DNA from: Bin87 sp965116565
GTDB taxonomy: Bacteria > Chloroflexota > Dehalococcoidia > Lucifugimonadales > UBA3495
Assembly: GCA_965116565.1 (NCBI GenBank)
Contig: OZ220699.1
Location: 930,001-994,000 of the forward strand
Length of the DNA: 64,000 nucleotides
Direction: 5' to 3'
This document shows positions 16,374 through 24,060 of this stretch, in pieces. The first letter of the stretch is position 1. The number at the start of each line of letters is the position of its first letter. Both the position numbers and the translations under genes were made by a program. The notes below the pieces were generated by a model. It did not search any database. It was not told the origin of the DNA and worked only from the letters and a program-made list of their open reading frames with translations.

Positions 16374-16409
16374 CCCTCACCCCAGCCCTCTCCCATCGGG
16401 GGAGAGGCG
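16374..16409. repeat. Hairpin repeat (CCCTCACCCCAGCCCTCTCCC family), full copy
   Basis: CCCTCACCCCAGCCCTCTCC followed by a 5-nt turn and GGGGGAGAGG. It ends 5 bp from the stop of the aminotransferase gene, consistent with the family's placement at gene ends. Confidence 0.75.
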
Positions 16410-16413
16410 ATTT

Positions 16414-17601
16414 TCAGCCGTTGAACATGCCGTGGCGCTCGAAGATGGTGGCGAGTTCGGCGATTCCCTCGGAGACGGTCTGCGCGGTGGGATGGCCGAA
16501 GCAGAGGCGGGCCATGTTGGCGCCGTTGCCTTCAGGCGAGAACATGGAGCCGTTGTAATAGCCGACGCCCTCCTGGAATGACTGCTCCTGCAGTCCGGCG
16601 AGATCGGTGCCTTCGGGCATGGTGAGCCAGACGTAGAGGCCGCCTTCGGGGCGGGACCAGGTGGCGCGGTTGCCGAAGTGCTCGCCGAGGGCGGCAAGCA
16701 TGGCGTCGCGCTTGACGCGGAGAGCCTGGTTCTCCTCGTCGATGTGATCGTACATGTGGTCGCGCAGGTATTGCTCGATGGCGAGGGCGGCGAACTGGTT
16801 CACGCCGCCGGACTTGAAGCTCAAAGCGCGCTGGCGGACGACTTCGGGCGCGACCATGTAGCCCATGCGCACGCCGGGCGCGATGATCTTGGACATGGAA
16901 CCGACGTAGAGGACCTGGCCGGTGTCGTCCATGCTGGCCATGGAGGTTACGTCTTCGCCTTCGAAACGGAGGTCAACGTAGCAGTCGTCCTCGAGTACGG
17001 GGACGCCGTGGCTCTGGCAGATCTCGAGGGTGCGCTGGCGGCGCTCCAGGGTCATGGTCCAGCCCAGCGGGTTCTGGAACGTGGGAATGGAGTAGAGGAA
17101 CTTGACCTTTTTGCCGGCGGCGGTCTGGGCGCGGATGGTCTCATCGAGGGACTCGGGGATGATGCCCTGGTCGTCGCACTTGACGCCGACCACCTGAGCG
17201 CTCCAGAGGCGCATCTGGCGCATGGTGCCGAGGTAAACGTACTCCTCGGTGAGGAGGACGTCGCCCGGGTCGGTGAGGGCCTGGATGAGCATGTTGATGG
17301 CTTCGCCGGAGCCGGAGGTGAGGATGATGTCCTCGGCGGTCACGTCCATCTGGCGGTCGCGGCGGAGTTTGTCGGCGACGAGTTCACGGAGCGGCGGGTA
17401 GCCGGCGGATACCGGGTAGTAGGCCAGGTCGCGGCCCTCGCGCTCGAGGGCGACGCGGAGGGCGTCGACGAGGCCTTCCAGAGGCAGGGTATCGGGGTCT
17501 GGGTAGGCGACGGCGAAGTCGTACCTGGCGTTGCGGTTGGCGCCGCGGGTGGTGATGGGCGCGTTGGCCGCAAACAGGGAGTCGTAGTTGAACTGGGTCA
17601 T
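16414..17601 (-). CDS. PLP-dependent aminotransferase, class I/II (2-aminoadipate/MocR-like)
   Basis: 395 residues from the ATG at 17601, which has GGAGG 9 nt upstream. Fold type I aminotransferase: FAVAYPDPDTLPLE and YYPVSAGYPPLRELVADKL at the N-terminus, ILTSGSGEAINMLIQAL, VLEDDCYVDLRFEG, and the PLP lysine in YVGSMSKIIAPGVRMGYM (about residue 230). This pattern resembles 2-aminoadipate and valine-pyruvate type aminotransferases without a GntR domain. The exact substrate is unknown. The PaREP1-like pair lies just upstream on the same strand. Confidence 0.9.
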   Translation of the reverse strand: MTQFNYDSLFAANAPITTRGANRNARYDFAVAYPDPDTLPLEGLVDALRVALEREGRDLAYYPVSAGYPPLRELVADKLRRDRQMDVTAEDIILTSGSGEAINMLIQALTDPGDVLLTEEYVYLGTMRQMRLWSAQVVGVKCDDQGIIPESLDETIRAQTAAGKKVKFLYSIPTFQNPLGWTMTLERRQRTLEICQSHGVPVLEDDCYVDLRFEGEDVTSMASMDDTGQVLYVGSMSKIIAPGVRMGYMVAPEVVRQRALSFKSGGVNQFAALAIEQYLRDHMYDHIDEENQALRVKRDAMLAALGEHFGNRATWSRPEGGLYVWLTMPEGTDLAGLQEQSFQEGVGYYNGSMFSPEGNGANMARLCFGHPTAQTVSEGIAELATIFERHGMFNG

Positions 17602-17627
17602 GTTGCGTTTCCTCCGGTGGGGAACGT

Positions 17628-18014
17628 TCAGGGTAGTGATCGTTCGGCAACTGCGATGATTCTGACGACAAAGGTTAACCCGTCGTTTCTCCCCCGCTGG
17701 AGATCCGGGGCCGTGAGGTTGCCGTGATAAAAATGGGTATGCAGGGTTCTTTGGTTGTTGTCCAGGCACAGATCCAAATCGGATAGTGTCAGGCCGGGGT
17801 TGGCAATTCGCTGGGCGGCCTGGCGAAAACTCCACCGCTGGTTGGGTGCAAAGTGGTGGCTGACGCTGTGCTCAGGATCGGCTGCGCTCATGGCGGCTAC
17901 TGTCGCACCCCAAATGATTTCGGCCACGGCCTGGCCTTGCCGCGGCATCGTTCGGAGTGTTGCGACCGCGGTCAGAAAGTCGCGCGCGGATTGGAGGTGG
18001 TCGCTACGGGTCAT
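17628..18014 (-). CDS. HEPN/PaREP1-like helical protein, second of a pair
   Basis: 128 residues from the ATG at 18014, which overlaps the upstream gene by 11 bp and suggests coupled translation. SARDFLTAVATLRTMPRQ and IIWGATVAAMSA resemble PaREP1/HEPN-type helical proteins; the C-terminal half (LDLCLDNNQRTLHTHFYHGN) contains several His. In PaREP1-like pairs such small proteins sit next to a second helical partner, as here. No assigned biochemical function. An in-frame TTG at 18044 is a less likely start. Confidence 0.65.
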   Translation of the reverse strand: MTRSDHLQSARDFLTAVATLRTMPRQGQAVAEIIWGATVAAMSAADPEHSVSHHFAPNQRWSFRQAAQRIANPGLTLSDLDLCLDNNQRTLHTHFYHGNLTAPDLQRGRNDGLTFVVRIIAVAERSLP

Positions 18015-18477
18015 GGCCAGCTTTGGTTTGCAGTTCTGACCCAATCAGGTCGATGAACTTTTTTACCAGAGGCAAGCTTTTGACGTAGTCCTCCGGTTCC
18101 CAAAAGTATACCGGCAAGCTGATACCGTCTCGGAAGACGGTGGCGCTGTGAAGTTTGAAGCAGGTTACGTTGATGAACAGGGTTGAAAAAACGGGAAGCG
18201 GATCATCGACGCGCTCCAACGCCACCTTGATGGCCTCCGCCATGTCATCCGGTGGCGGCTCCACCCCGTCCAGACGGTACGTGGCGTCGTATACGTCCTC
18301 CTCGGTTTCGCAGGGCCAGCCGCGGCTTTTAGCCACGGCGCGCAACGCGGTGAACGCGGCCTCGTAAACATCGGCGGAGCCTTCCCGGTATTGCCCGGCG
18401 GCGATTTGACGCTCGCCTTCGGCAAGCAGGGCGTAGGCAGCGTCAAGAGTTTCGGAGTGAGTGGGCGTTGTGGTCAT
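18004..18477 (-). CDS. HEPN/PaREP1-like helical protein, first of a pair
   Basis: 157 residues from the ATG at 18477 (GGGGAG 7 nt upstream; a further in-frame start at 18516 is less likely). YALLAEGERQIAAGQYREGS and DVYEAAFTALRAVAKSRGWP show the 'A...G....A....AA..A' helical pattern of PaREP1/HEPN proteins, with a following TEEDVYDATYRL. The C-terminal part has FSTLFINVTCFKLHSATVFR. Its stop codon overlaps the second gene. Possible two-component (toxin/antitoxin-like) pair, but this is only inference. Confidence 0.65.
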   Translation of the reverse strand: MTTTPTHSETLDAAYALLAEGERQIAAGQYREGSADVYEAAFTALRAVAKSRGWPCETEEDVYDATYRLDGVEPPPDDMAEAIKVALERVDDPLPVFSTLFINVTCFKLHSATVFRDGISLPVYFWEPEDYVKSLPLVKKFIDLIGSELQTKAGHDP

Positions 18478-18540
18478 GCCATGCTCCCCGCGCGTGATCC
18501 ATTCGGATTGTAGCACGGCGCTGCTTTTTCACGGGGACTG

Positions 18541-20331
18541 CTATTCCGCCACCCGGATTCCCAGGTCGCGCAACTGTGGGAAATCTACCGGCGCGGGCGC
18601 GCCGAAGAGCAGGTCGGACCCGCTCTGGGTCTTGGGGAAGGCGATGACCTCGCGGAGGGAATCGGCGCCGGCCAGGATGGCGACGAGGCGGTCGATGCCG
18701 GGGGCGATGCCGCCGTGGGGCGGCGCGCCGTAATCGAAGGCCTCCAGGATGTGCCCGAACCGCTCCTGGACCTGATCGGGGGAATAGCCCAGGATGGCAA
18801 AGACTTTTTCCTGCATCTCGCGTTGGTGGATGCGGATGCTGCCGCTGGCGAGTTCGGATCCGTTGCATACCAGGTCGTAGGCCCGCGAGGGTATGGCGGC
18901 GAGATCGTCGCCGTCGAGCATGGCTTCGCAGCCGGGGGCCGGGGCGGTGAAGGGATGGTGCGTCGAGTCCCAGCGCTGGGCGTCGTCGTCCCAGTCGAAC
19001 ATGGGGAAGTCGGTGACGAACGCGAAGGCCAGGGTGTCGGGGTCGGCGAGTTCCAGGCGGTCTGCGAGATACGCTCGCATGGACGCGAGCCATTGGTTGG
19101 CGAGTTTGGCCGGCCCTGCCATGAGCAGGATGAGGTCGCCGCGGTTGGCCCCAGCGCGTTGGGCGAGCCGTATGACCCATTCGGGCGGCATGCGCAGGCC
19201 GGGGGACAGCAGGGCGTCGCCATCCGTGATGGTGTCCAATGGGCCGTCGCCGGTGATGCGGACGTGGCTCATGCCGGCCGCGCCGAACTCCTTGGCGGTT
19301 TCCTCCATGCGGCGCATGTCGGAGCCGGAGAGGCCGCCCTGGCCGGGAACGGTCATGGCTTTGATGATGCCGCCGCGGTCGAGGATGCCGTGGAACACGC
19401 GAAACTCGGTTTCGGCGGCGAGGTCGCTGACGTCGGCCATTTCGAGGCCGTAACGGAGGTCGGGCTTGTCGCTGCCGTAGCGGGCCATGGCGTCGTCGTA
19501 GGTGAGGTACGGGAAAGGAGTTTTGATCTTGAACTGTGGCGTCAACTCGCGAACGAGGCCGGCGTACAGGCCCTCGATGAGGTTGAGCACGTCGGGTTCG
19601 TTGACGAAGCTCATTTCAAGGTCGAGCTGCGTGAACTCGGGTTGGCGGTCGGCGCGGAGGTCCTCGTCGCGGAAGCAGCGGGCGATCTGGAAGTAACGCT
19701 CGACGCCGCTGACCATGAGCAGTTGCTTGAGTTGCTGGGGGGATTGAGGGAGGGCGTAGAAGTTGCCGGGCTGCATGCGGCTGGGGACCAGGAAGTCGCG
19801 CGCGCCCTCCGGCGTGCTCTTGATGAGGATGGGCGTTTCGATTTCGAGGAAGTTGTGGTCGTCGAGGTAGTCACGGATGTACTTGACCACGCGATGGCGC
19901 AGGCGGAGGTTCTCCTGCATGGCGGGACGGCGCAAGTCCAGATAGCGGTAGCGCAGGCGGAGGCTCTCGTCGGCCTCGACGTCGTCGGTGATGTAGAACG
20001 GCGGAGTCTGGGACTGGTTCAGAACGGTGATGCCGCTGGTCATCACCTCGATTTCGCCAGTGGGTAGAGTCGGATTCTCGGAACCCTCGGGGCGCAATTG
20101 CACTGTGCCCGTGACCTGGATGCACCATTCGGAGCGGAGACGTTCGGCGGTCTCGTAATCGGTGGGCGACAGGTTTTCTGGGTTCAGGACGACCTGGACG
20201 AATCCCGAGCGGTCGCGGAGGTCGATGAAGATGATCCCGCCATGGTCGCGGCGGCGACTGACCCAGCCGGAAAGGGTCGTGGAGGAACCGTCGTGGGCGG
20301 CGCGCAACTGGCCGCAGTCGTGGGTCTTCAG
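18541..20331 (-). CDS. aspS: Aspartate-tRNA ligase
   Basis: Charges tRNA-Asp (or Asp/Asn). Motif 2 FRDEDLRADRQPEFTQLD and motif 3 GGIAPGIDRLVAILAG are clear, with an N-terminal OB-fold GWVSRRRDHGGIIFIDLRDR and a bacterial GAD insertion. No ATG, GTG or suitable TTG matches the family N-terminus. Reading upstream of the TTG at 20307 gives LKTHDCGQLRAAHDG, matching the usual 'M-KTH-CGELR' start. A CTG at 20331 lies 8 nt after AAGGAG, so I propose CUG initiation and 596 residues. A TTG-started form (588 residues) would lose conserved residues. Confidence 0.93.
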   Translation of the reverse strand: MKTHDCGQLRAAHDGSSTTLSGWVSRRRDHGGIIFIDLRDRSGFVQVVLNPENLSPTDYETAERLRSEWCIQVTGTVQLRPEGSENPTLPTGEIEVMTSGITVLNQSQTPPFYITDDVEADESLRLRYRYLDLRRPAMQENLRLRHRVVKYIRDYLDDHNFLEIETPILIKSTPEGARDFLVPSRMQPGNFYALPQSPQQLKQLLMVSGVERYFQIARCFRDEDLRADRQPEFTQLDLEMSFVNEPDVLNLIEGLYAGLVRELTPQFKIKTPFPYLTYDDAMARYGSDKPDLRYGLEMADVSDLAAETEFRVFHGILDRGGIIKAMTVPGQGGLSGSDMRRMEETAKEFGAAGMSHVRITGDGPLDTITDGDALLSPGLRMPPEWVIRLAQRAGANRGDLILLMAGPAKLANQWLASMRAYLADRLELADPDTLAFAFVTDFPMFDWDDDAQRWDSTHHPFTAPAPGCEAMLDGDDLAAIPSRAYDLVCNGSELASGSIRIHQREMQEKVFAILGYSPDQVQERFGHILEAFDYGAPPHGGIAPGIDRLVAILAGADSLREVIAFPKTQSGSDLLFGAPAPVDFPQLRDLGIRVAE

Positions 20332-20389
20332 GGTATCAACTCCTTGGCGCCGAGTGCAGTGGTTGGAGCGCGCTGGCGGGTTATTGCGG

Positions 20390-20430
20390 GCGTCTGGATT
20401 CCTGCCGTCGCAGGAACGACGGGGATCTTT
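20390..20430. repeat. Dispersed repeat (GGATTCCTGC...GCAGGAACGACG family)
   Basis: GGATTCCTGCCGTCGCAGGA followed by ACGACGGGG, an imperfect inverted repeat just upstream of aspS. Related copies: about 23884, 24618, 34629-34745 and 62258-62320. Confidence 0.65.
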
Positions 20431-20451
20431 GAACGGTCGTAGGTCCTTACG

Positions 20452-22227
20452 TCAGCCCAAAAGGTCAAGGACGTTCTGGAACGGGCTCTCCGTCACCATG
20501 CCGCCGCCGGCGACCGCATCGGCCAGCGCGGCGGGATCGGAGACCGGCGGATAGCATACCGTATCGAGGCAGACGTGGGCCTGCGCCGGGGCAGCGTCGT
20601 TTTCGACGGTTGCCAGCTTGATGAGCAAGTTGGGCGAGTCCAGGGTCATGGCGGCGGCGAGCATTACGGCGGCGTCGGCCGAGCCGGGCCGACCCTCGAC
20701 GGTTACTTCAACCACGGGGTTGAGGTAGCGGTCCACGGCGATGGCGTAGTCGGCGGCGAGCTCGCCGTAGTCGCGGTTGGCTTCGCAGTAGGCGCTGAGG
20801 GTGTGATGCGCAGTGTGGAGGAAGCGTTGGTCGAATGTGATGTGGCTGAGACGCATCATGCCCAAGGCGACGGACACGTTTTCGGCCAGGGGTTTTTCAC
20901 GCACCTGGAGGTAACCGGGGCGGTCCGGCGTATCCTCGATGTCGAAGCAACCACCGCGCTGGCCGTCGAGGAAACGCTCGGACAGAACGGAGGCAGCGTG
21001 TTCGGCGGCCTGACGATAGCGTTCGCTGGCGTCGGGAACGGCGTCGTGGCCTTCGAGGAGGGCCAGGAACACGTGCGCCCAATCGACCAGCAGGTCGCCG
21101 TCGGGCGATGGCTTGCGGTTCGCGGAGGGATTGACGTGGGGCAGGCGTCCGGATGTTGCGGTGTCGGCCAGGTTGTCCAGCAGATTGACCGCGATGTCGG
21201 TGAGCTCGGGACGGCCGAGTTTCCACGCCGCGGCGAACAGCAACGACGATGTTTGAGCGGTCAGGTGGGTGTAGGAGCAGGGATCCACCGGAGGCGGTTC
21301 GACGGCGGCGCGCACGGCGGCCGGCTTGTCAAAGTAGTCGGAATGGGCGCCCTGGCTGCCGCGGACCGCCTGCGCCTCGGAGTCGTAGAGCGTAGTGAGA
21401 ATGTAGTCGACGGTTTGGGCGGCATTTTCGAGGTAGTCCGGCCGTTGGAGCACGATGCCGGCGTCCATGAGGATGGCAGCGAGTGCGATGTTGTCCTCGG
21501 ACATCTTTTCGTACTGCGGCTGGGTCCAATCGGCGGACATGGTGAAACGGAAAAAGCCGCCGTCGATCTGATCGTGGAGAGCGCCACCCACGAGGGAGTC
21601 GAGGCTCTTCTCCAGCATCACGCGGAAGAAGGGCTCGCCGGTGGTGCGGTAGCGATGCAGCAGGAGCCGGAGCATGGGCGTGGACGGGAACTTGGGCTCG
21701 ACGCCGAAGCCGCCATTGGCCGGATCGTAGGTGCCGGCGACGCGGCGAGTGATGGCGTCGACGAGGGAGGCGTCGGGTTCCTGGCCGGCGGATACGCGGG
21801 CGGCGTAGTCGCGGCGTTGGCGACGGATGTCGTTGCCCTGCTCGTATAGCTCGGGCTTACGGTCGGCATAAGCGCGGCGAACCTCATCAAGCATGGCGAG
21901 GAACTGGTCGGCGGGCAGGTAGGTTGCGCCGGCGATGTAGCCGCCGTGGGGGTTGAGGAACGACGTGGTGGGCCAGCCGCCGACGTTGTAGCGGGCGTTG
22001 ATGTCGGGGCGGTGGTCGGTGTCGACGCGGACGGGGATGAAGTGCTCGTTGAGGAAACGGGCGACGTCGGGGTCGGAGTAGGTGGAGTTGTCCATCTCGT
22101 GGCACCAGTAGCACCACACGGCGTTGATGGACAGGAGGATTGGCTTGTCCAGATCCTGAGCGGCGGCGAAGGCGTCTGCGCCCCAGTGTCGCCAGGCTAC
22201 CGCGTCAGTCGTTGCTGATGATGACAC
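20452..22227 (-). CDS. YyaL/SSP411-type thioredoxin-domain protein (DUF255)
   Basis: 591 residues, slightly shorter than the usual 650-700. The N-terminal thioredoxin-like DUF255 domain has CYWC at Cys39-Cys42 (SINAVWCYWCHEMDNSTY) and GGWPTTSFLNPHGGYIAGATY. The rest is an (alpha/alpha)6 barrel like N-acylglucosamine 2-epimerases (GGFGVEPKFPSTPML, ADWTQPQYEKMSEDNIAL). Cellular role is poorly defined; redox or sugar-related function is inferred from the domains. GTG start overlaps the protease gene by 23 bp, implying one operon. Confidence 0.9.
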   Translation of the reverse strand: MSSSATTDAVAWRHWGADAFAAAQDLDKPILLSINAVWCYWCHEMDNSTYSDPDVARFLNEHFIPVRVDTDHRPDINARYNVGGWPTTSFLNPHGGYIAGATYLPADQFLAMLDEVRRAYADRKPELYEQGNDIRRQRRDYAARVSAGQEPDASLVDAITRRVAGTYDPANGGFGVEPKFPSTPMLRLLLHRYRTTGEPFFRVMLEKSLDSLVGGALHDQIDGGFFRFTMSADWTQPQYEKMSEDNIALAAILMDAGIVLQRPDYLENAAQTVDYILTTLYDSEAQAVRGSQGAHSDYFDKPAAVRAAVEPPPVDPCSYTHLTAQTSSLLFAAAWKLGRPELTDIAVNLLDNLADTATSGRLPHVNPSANRKPSPDGDLLVDWAHVFLALLEGHDAVPDASERYRQAAEHAASVLSERFLDGQRGGCFDIEDTPDRPGYLQVREKPLAENVSVALGMMRLSHITFDQRFLHTAHHTLSAYCEANRDYGELAADYAIAVDRYLNPVVEVTVEGRPGSADAAVMLAAAMTLDSPNLLIKLATVENDAAPAQAHVCLDTVCYPPVSDPAALADAVAGGGMVTESPFQNVLDLLG

Positions 22228-22645
22228 TGCCCGTTCGTCCCTCGTATGCCATGCTGAAATGTCTCAAAAAGGTGCGGCCGATAGGCACGTAATGCGTCTG
22301 CTCACCCTCAGTCAAATTCACGCTGGCGAATTGACCGCAAACGGTGGTATCAAGATGTGGAGTGCATATTTGAGCAAGGTGAACGGGAGCGTCAACAATG
22401 CCGCTGGCAGCAATCAGCGCTTGAGGGTCCGCAACCGGCAGGTTCAACTCTGAGGCAAGCGAGGCATCCATGTAACTCGCATCGGCTCCGGTATCAATCA
22501 AAGCAGGCAATCCGTTGGGTGACAGACTTGGCGGTACGCCGGCGCTAGCCTGATAATGAGGGTCGAAGCCGATCACAACCGCGATGGTTGGTCCGTACAA
22601 CTCCAATTCGTCGGGACCGTCGAAGCCGCAGTTAGTGATCGGCAT
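22205..22645 (-). CDS. Retropepsin-like aspartic protease (pair A)
   Basis: 146 residues from the ATG at 22645 (GGAG 5 nt upstream). The active-site motif LPALIDTGADASYMD, with Asp51, and a downstream hydrophobic-Gly stretch HYVPIGRTFLRHFSMAYEG fit single-domain retropepsin-like (clan AA) proteases, which work as dimers. It overlaps the preceding small gene by 14 bp and the yyaL-like gene by 23 bp. A second small-protein/aspartic-protease pair occurs at 37.6-38.3 kb. Substrate unknown; it could process its operon partner, but nothing proves this. Confidence 0.8.
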   Translation of the reverse strand: MPITNCGFDGPDELELYGPTIAVVIGFDPHYQASAGVPPSLSPNGLPALIDTGADASYMDASLASELNLPVADPQALIAASGIVDAPVHLAQICTPHLDTTVCGQFASVNLTEGEQTHYVPIGRTFLRHFSMAYEGRTGSVIISND

Positions 22646-22886
22646 GGATTCTCCGGTATTGCACCGAGGAAGGCAATCGCATCGGTGGGCGACCAACCTG
22701 TCTTATCAGATATGGGCCGCGGCCAAAGCATTTCACCGTCTCCGCGGCCGCATCTTGAAAGTCACCGTAACTCCCCACCGGTTCCTCATCATAAAAGACC
22801 ACCCACTCGCGGGAATGCTTGGATTCCAAGTAACCCCGCATCTTTTCGTAAGCGGCTATGTTTTCGTCCAAAGTCGCAACCATCAT
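22632..22886 (-). CDS. Small DUF5678-like protein paired with protease (pair A)
   Basis: 84 residues from the ATG at 22886 (a second ATG follows directly). A helix (ENIAAYEKMRGYLESKHS) is followed by beta-rich EWVVFYDEEPVGSYGDFQDA and FGRGPYLIRQVGRPP. This is the pattern of small DUF5678-type proteins that I recall beside aspartic proteases in Chloroflexota and cyanobacteria. A near-consensus promoter at 22939-22967 puts the transcript start about 45 nt upstream, which rules out longer in-frame starts. Function unknown. Confidence 0.75.
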   Translation of the reverse strand: MMVATLDENIAAYEKMRGYLESKHSREWVVFYDEEPVGSYGDFQDAAAETVKCFGRGPYLIRQVGRPPMRLPSSVQYRRIHADH

Positions 22887-22938
22887 GCTACTACCATCGG
22901 GTTGAACGCCAGGACGCTGCACTCCGACTTGGGCATCG

Positions 22939-22967
22939 ATTATAGGGTACACCCCACAGCCCGGCAA
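22939..22967 (-). promoter_or_regulatory. Promoter of the protease pair A operon
   Basis: On the minus strand, TTGCCG (22962-22967), a 17-bp spacer and a perfect TATAAT (22939-22944). It should drive the small gene, the protease, the yyaL-like gene and possibly genes further on. Confidence 0.7.
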
Positions 22968-23434
22968 GAAACCGCAGCTCCTCACGCGTACGCACTTCCC
23001 CATCGCCAGGAGCGGGATCCCCCTAAGAAGTGGAGTCCGCCTCCCCCGCAATGGCAACCCGGTGACATCGCTCCCTTGCCCCTCCCTCCATACGATCCGT
23101 ACCATTCAAATATGCCATCGCCTCACGCCATCAATCGCCCAACTCTCGACCCACCCAACGCCAAAAGGTCCCAACCCACGAACCGTCCAACCCCCAACCT
23201 CGAACGCCGCTCCCCGAAATCCCTCCCGCCAACCCTCCAAAACCACCAATACCGCTCCCAAAACCCGCCCAAACCGCCCCCATCCGCAACCCACCGCCCT
23301 ACTCAAATGAACGGAAATGAGCGGAAGTGAGCGCGTTTCCGCCAAAATCCCCACCATCCCAATCTAATCTCCAATCCCCTTCATCCCGTCCATCCTTTTC
23401 ATCCCGGTAAAAACTCCCCGTCAGAGGTAACCCC
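22968..23434. other. Strongly C-rich, G-poor stretch without a credible gene
   Basis: The + strand here, above all 23050-23420, is almost devoid of G runs and rich in CCC and CCA blocks (for example CCCTCCCGCCAACCCTCCAA), a marked strand skew unlike its neighbours. Open frames through it have low-complexity composition (Gly/Trp/Val on minus, Pro/Asn/Thr on plus) and no ribosome sites. GCGGAA...TTCCGC at 23318-23339 is a possible hairpin. A dispersed repeat copy lies at 23381-23403. Confidence 0.6.
23381..23403 (-). repeat. Dispersed GATGAA.AGGAT...GGGATGA repeat
   Basis: Minus-strand GATGAAAAGGATGGACGGGA plus TGA, 30 bp before the hypothetical gene start. Same family as 13031-13053. Confidence 0.55.
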
Positions 23435-23767
23435 ATGACCATCTCCGAAATCCGCCGCCGCATCGACGCCCTCAAGCGCAAATTCGCTCGCGAACTCGCC
23501 ATCATCAGGCTCCGCCGCATCGCCGAAGCCGTCTCCAACGAGTGGGATCCCGACCAACCTCCTGAGCCGGCCGACGTCATCCAGCGTATCGCCGGTGCCG
23601 GCTTCTGCCTCAACACCTTCACCAACCTCAGCCGTTATCTCAAAGACATTCGACTCCGGATTGACGTCCCCAACTCGGAATCCATCGTCCTCAACCTCCT
23701 CCCCTGGGCCAGCGCCGGACGCTACCGCGAACTCCTCCGCTGGGACCTGCCTGTCTCAACCCGGTAA
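23435..23767 (+). CDS. Hypothetical basic helical protein
   Basis: 110 residues. The first 40 residues are basic and helical (ISEIRRRIDALKRKFAREL, IIRLRRIAEAV), followed by DPDQPPEPADVIQRIAGAGF and a C-terminal LPWASAGRYRELLRWDLP. AGAGGT stands 6 nt before the ATG. It looks like a real, well-constrained gene, and its C-rich upstream flank resembles a mobile or multi-copy locus. No domain recognised; nucleic-acid binding by the basic N-terminus is a guess. Confidence 0.7.
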   Translation: MTISEIRRRIDALKRKFARELAIIRLRRIAEAVSNEWDPDQPPEPADVIQRIAGAGFCLNTFTNLSRYLKDIRLRIDVPNSESIVLNLLPWASAGRYRELLRWDLPVSTR

Positions 23768-23787
23768 CGATAGCGATTCTCCAAATT

Positions 23788-23805
23788 GGGTACGCGCGAG
23801 ACCGC
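23788..23805 (+). repeat. 18-bp direct repeat, left copy
   Basis: GGGTACGCGCGAGACCGC, identical to 24922-24939. The two copies bracket the ridA-like gene and the repeat-rich stretch after it (about 1.1 kb between them). Confidence 0.85.
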
Positions 23806-23883
23806 AGCCCCTCAGGTAGCGTTCCGTTTCAGATGGTTTTCTGGCGTGGATGCACCGGATGGATGGGTTTTTACGGTTGTGGT

Positions 23884-23915
23884 TTCCTGGATTCCCGCTT
23901 TCGAGAGAATGGGGA
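23884..23915. repeat. Dispersed repeat (GGATTCCCGC...GAGAATGGGG family)
   Basis: CTGGATTCCCGCTTTCGAGA followed by GAATGGGG; a degenerate copy of the family also present near 20390 and 62258. Lies in the 290-bp gap before the ridA-like gene. Confidence 0.55.
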
Positions 23916-24060
23916 AGAGCTGAACCACCTGAATTGCAACTCTGCCGTCAGTCAGTTTCGCTTCGCTTGCAGCCTTGTGCTGCTGAGGGCTAATATTGGC
24001 TGCGCCCGCGAGGCTAGGCAAGCCCGGGCGGCTGTACTCCGAACACAAGGATGCCCAACG

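Noticed and set aside
16678..17727. 349-codon + strand frame over the aminotransferase
   Set aside because: Antisense shadow; Asp/Gly/Val/His-rich without domains, while the minus strand has the PLP-lysine motif and GGAGG ribosome site.
23106..23357. 83-codon minus-strand frame in the C-rich tract
   Set aside because: Gly/Trp/Val-rich composition follows from the base skew; no ribosome site.
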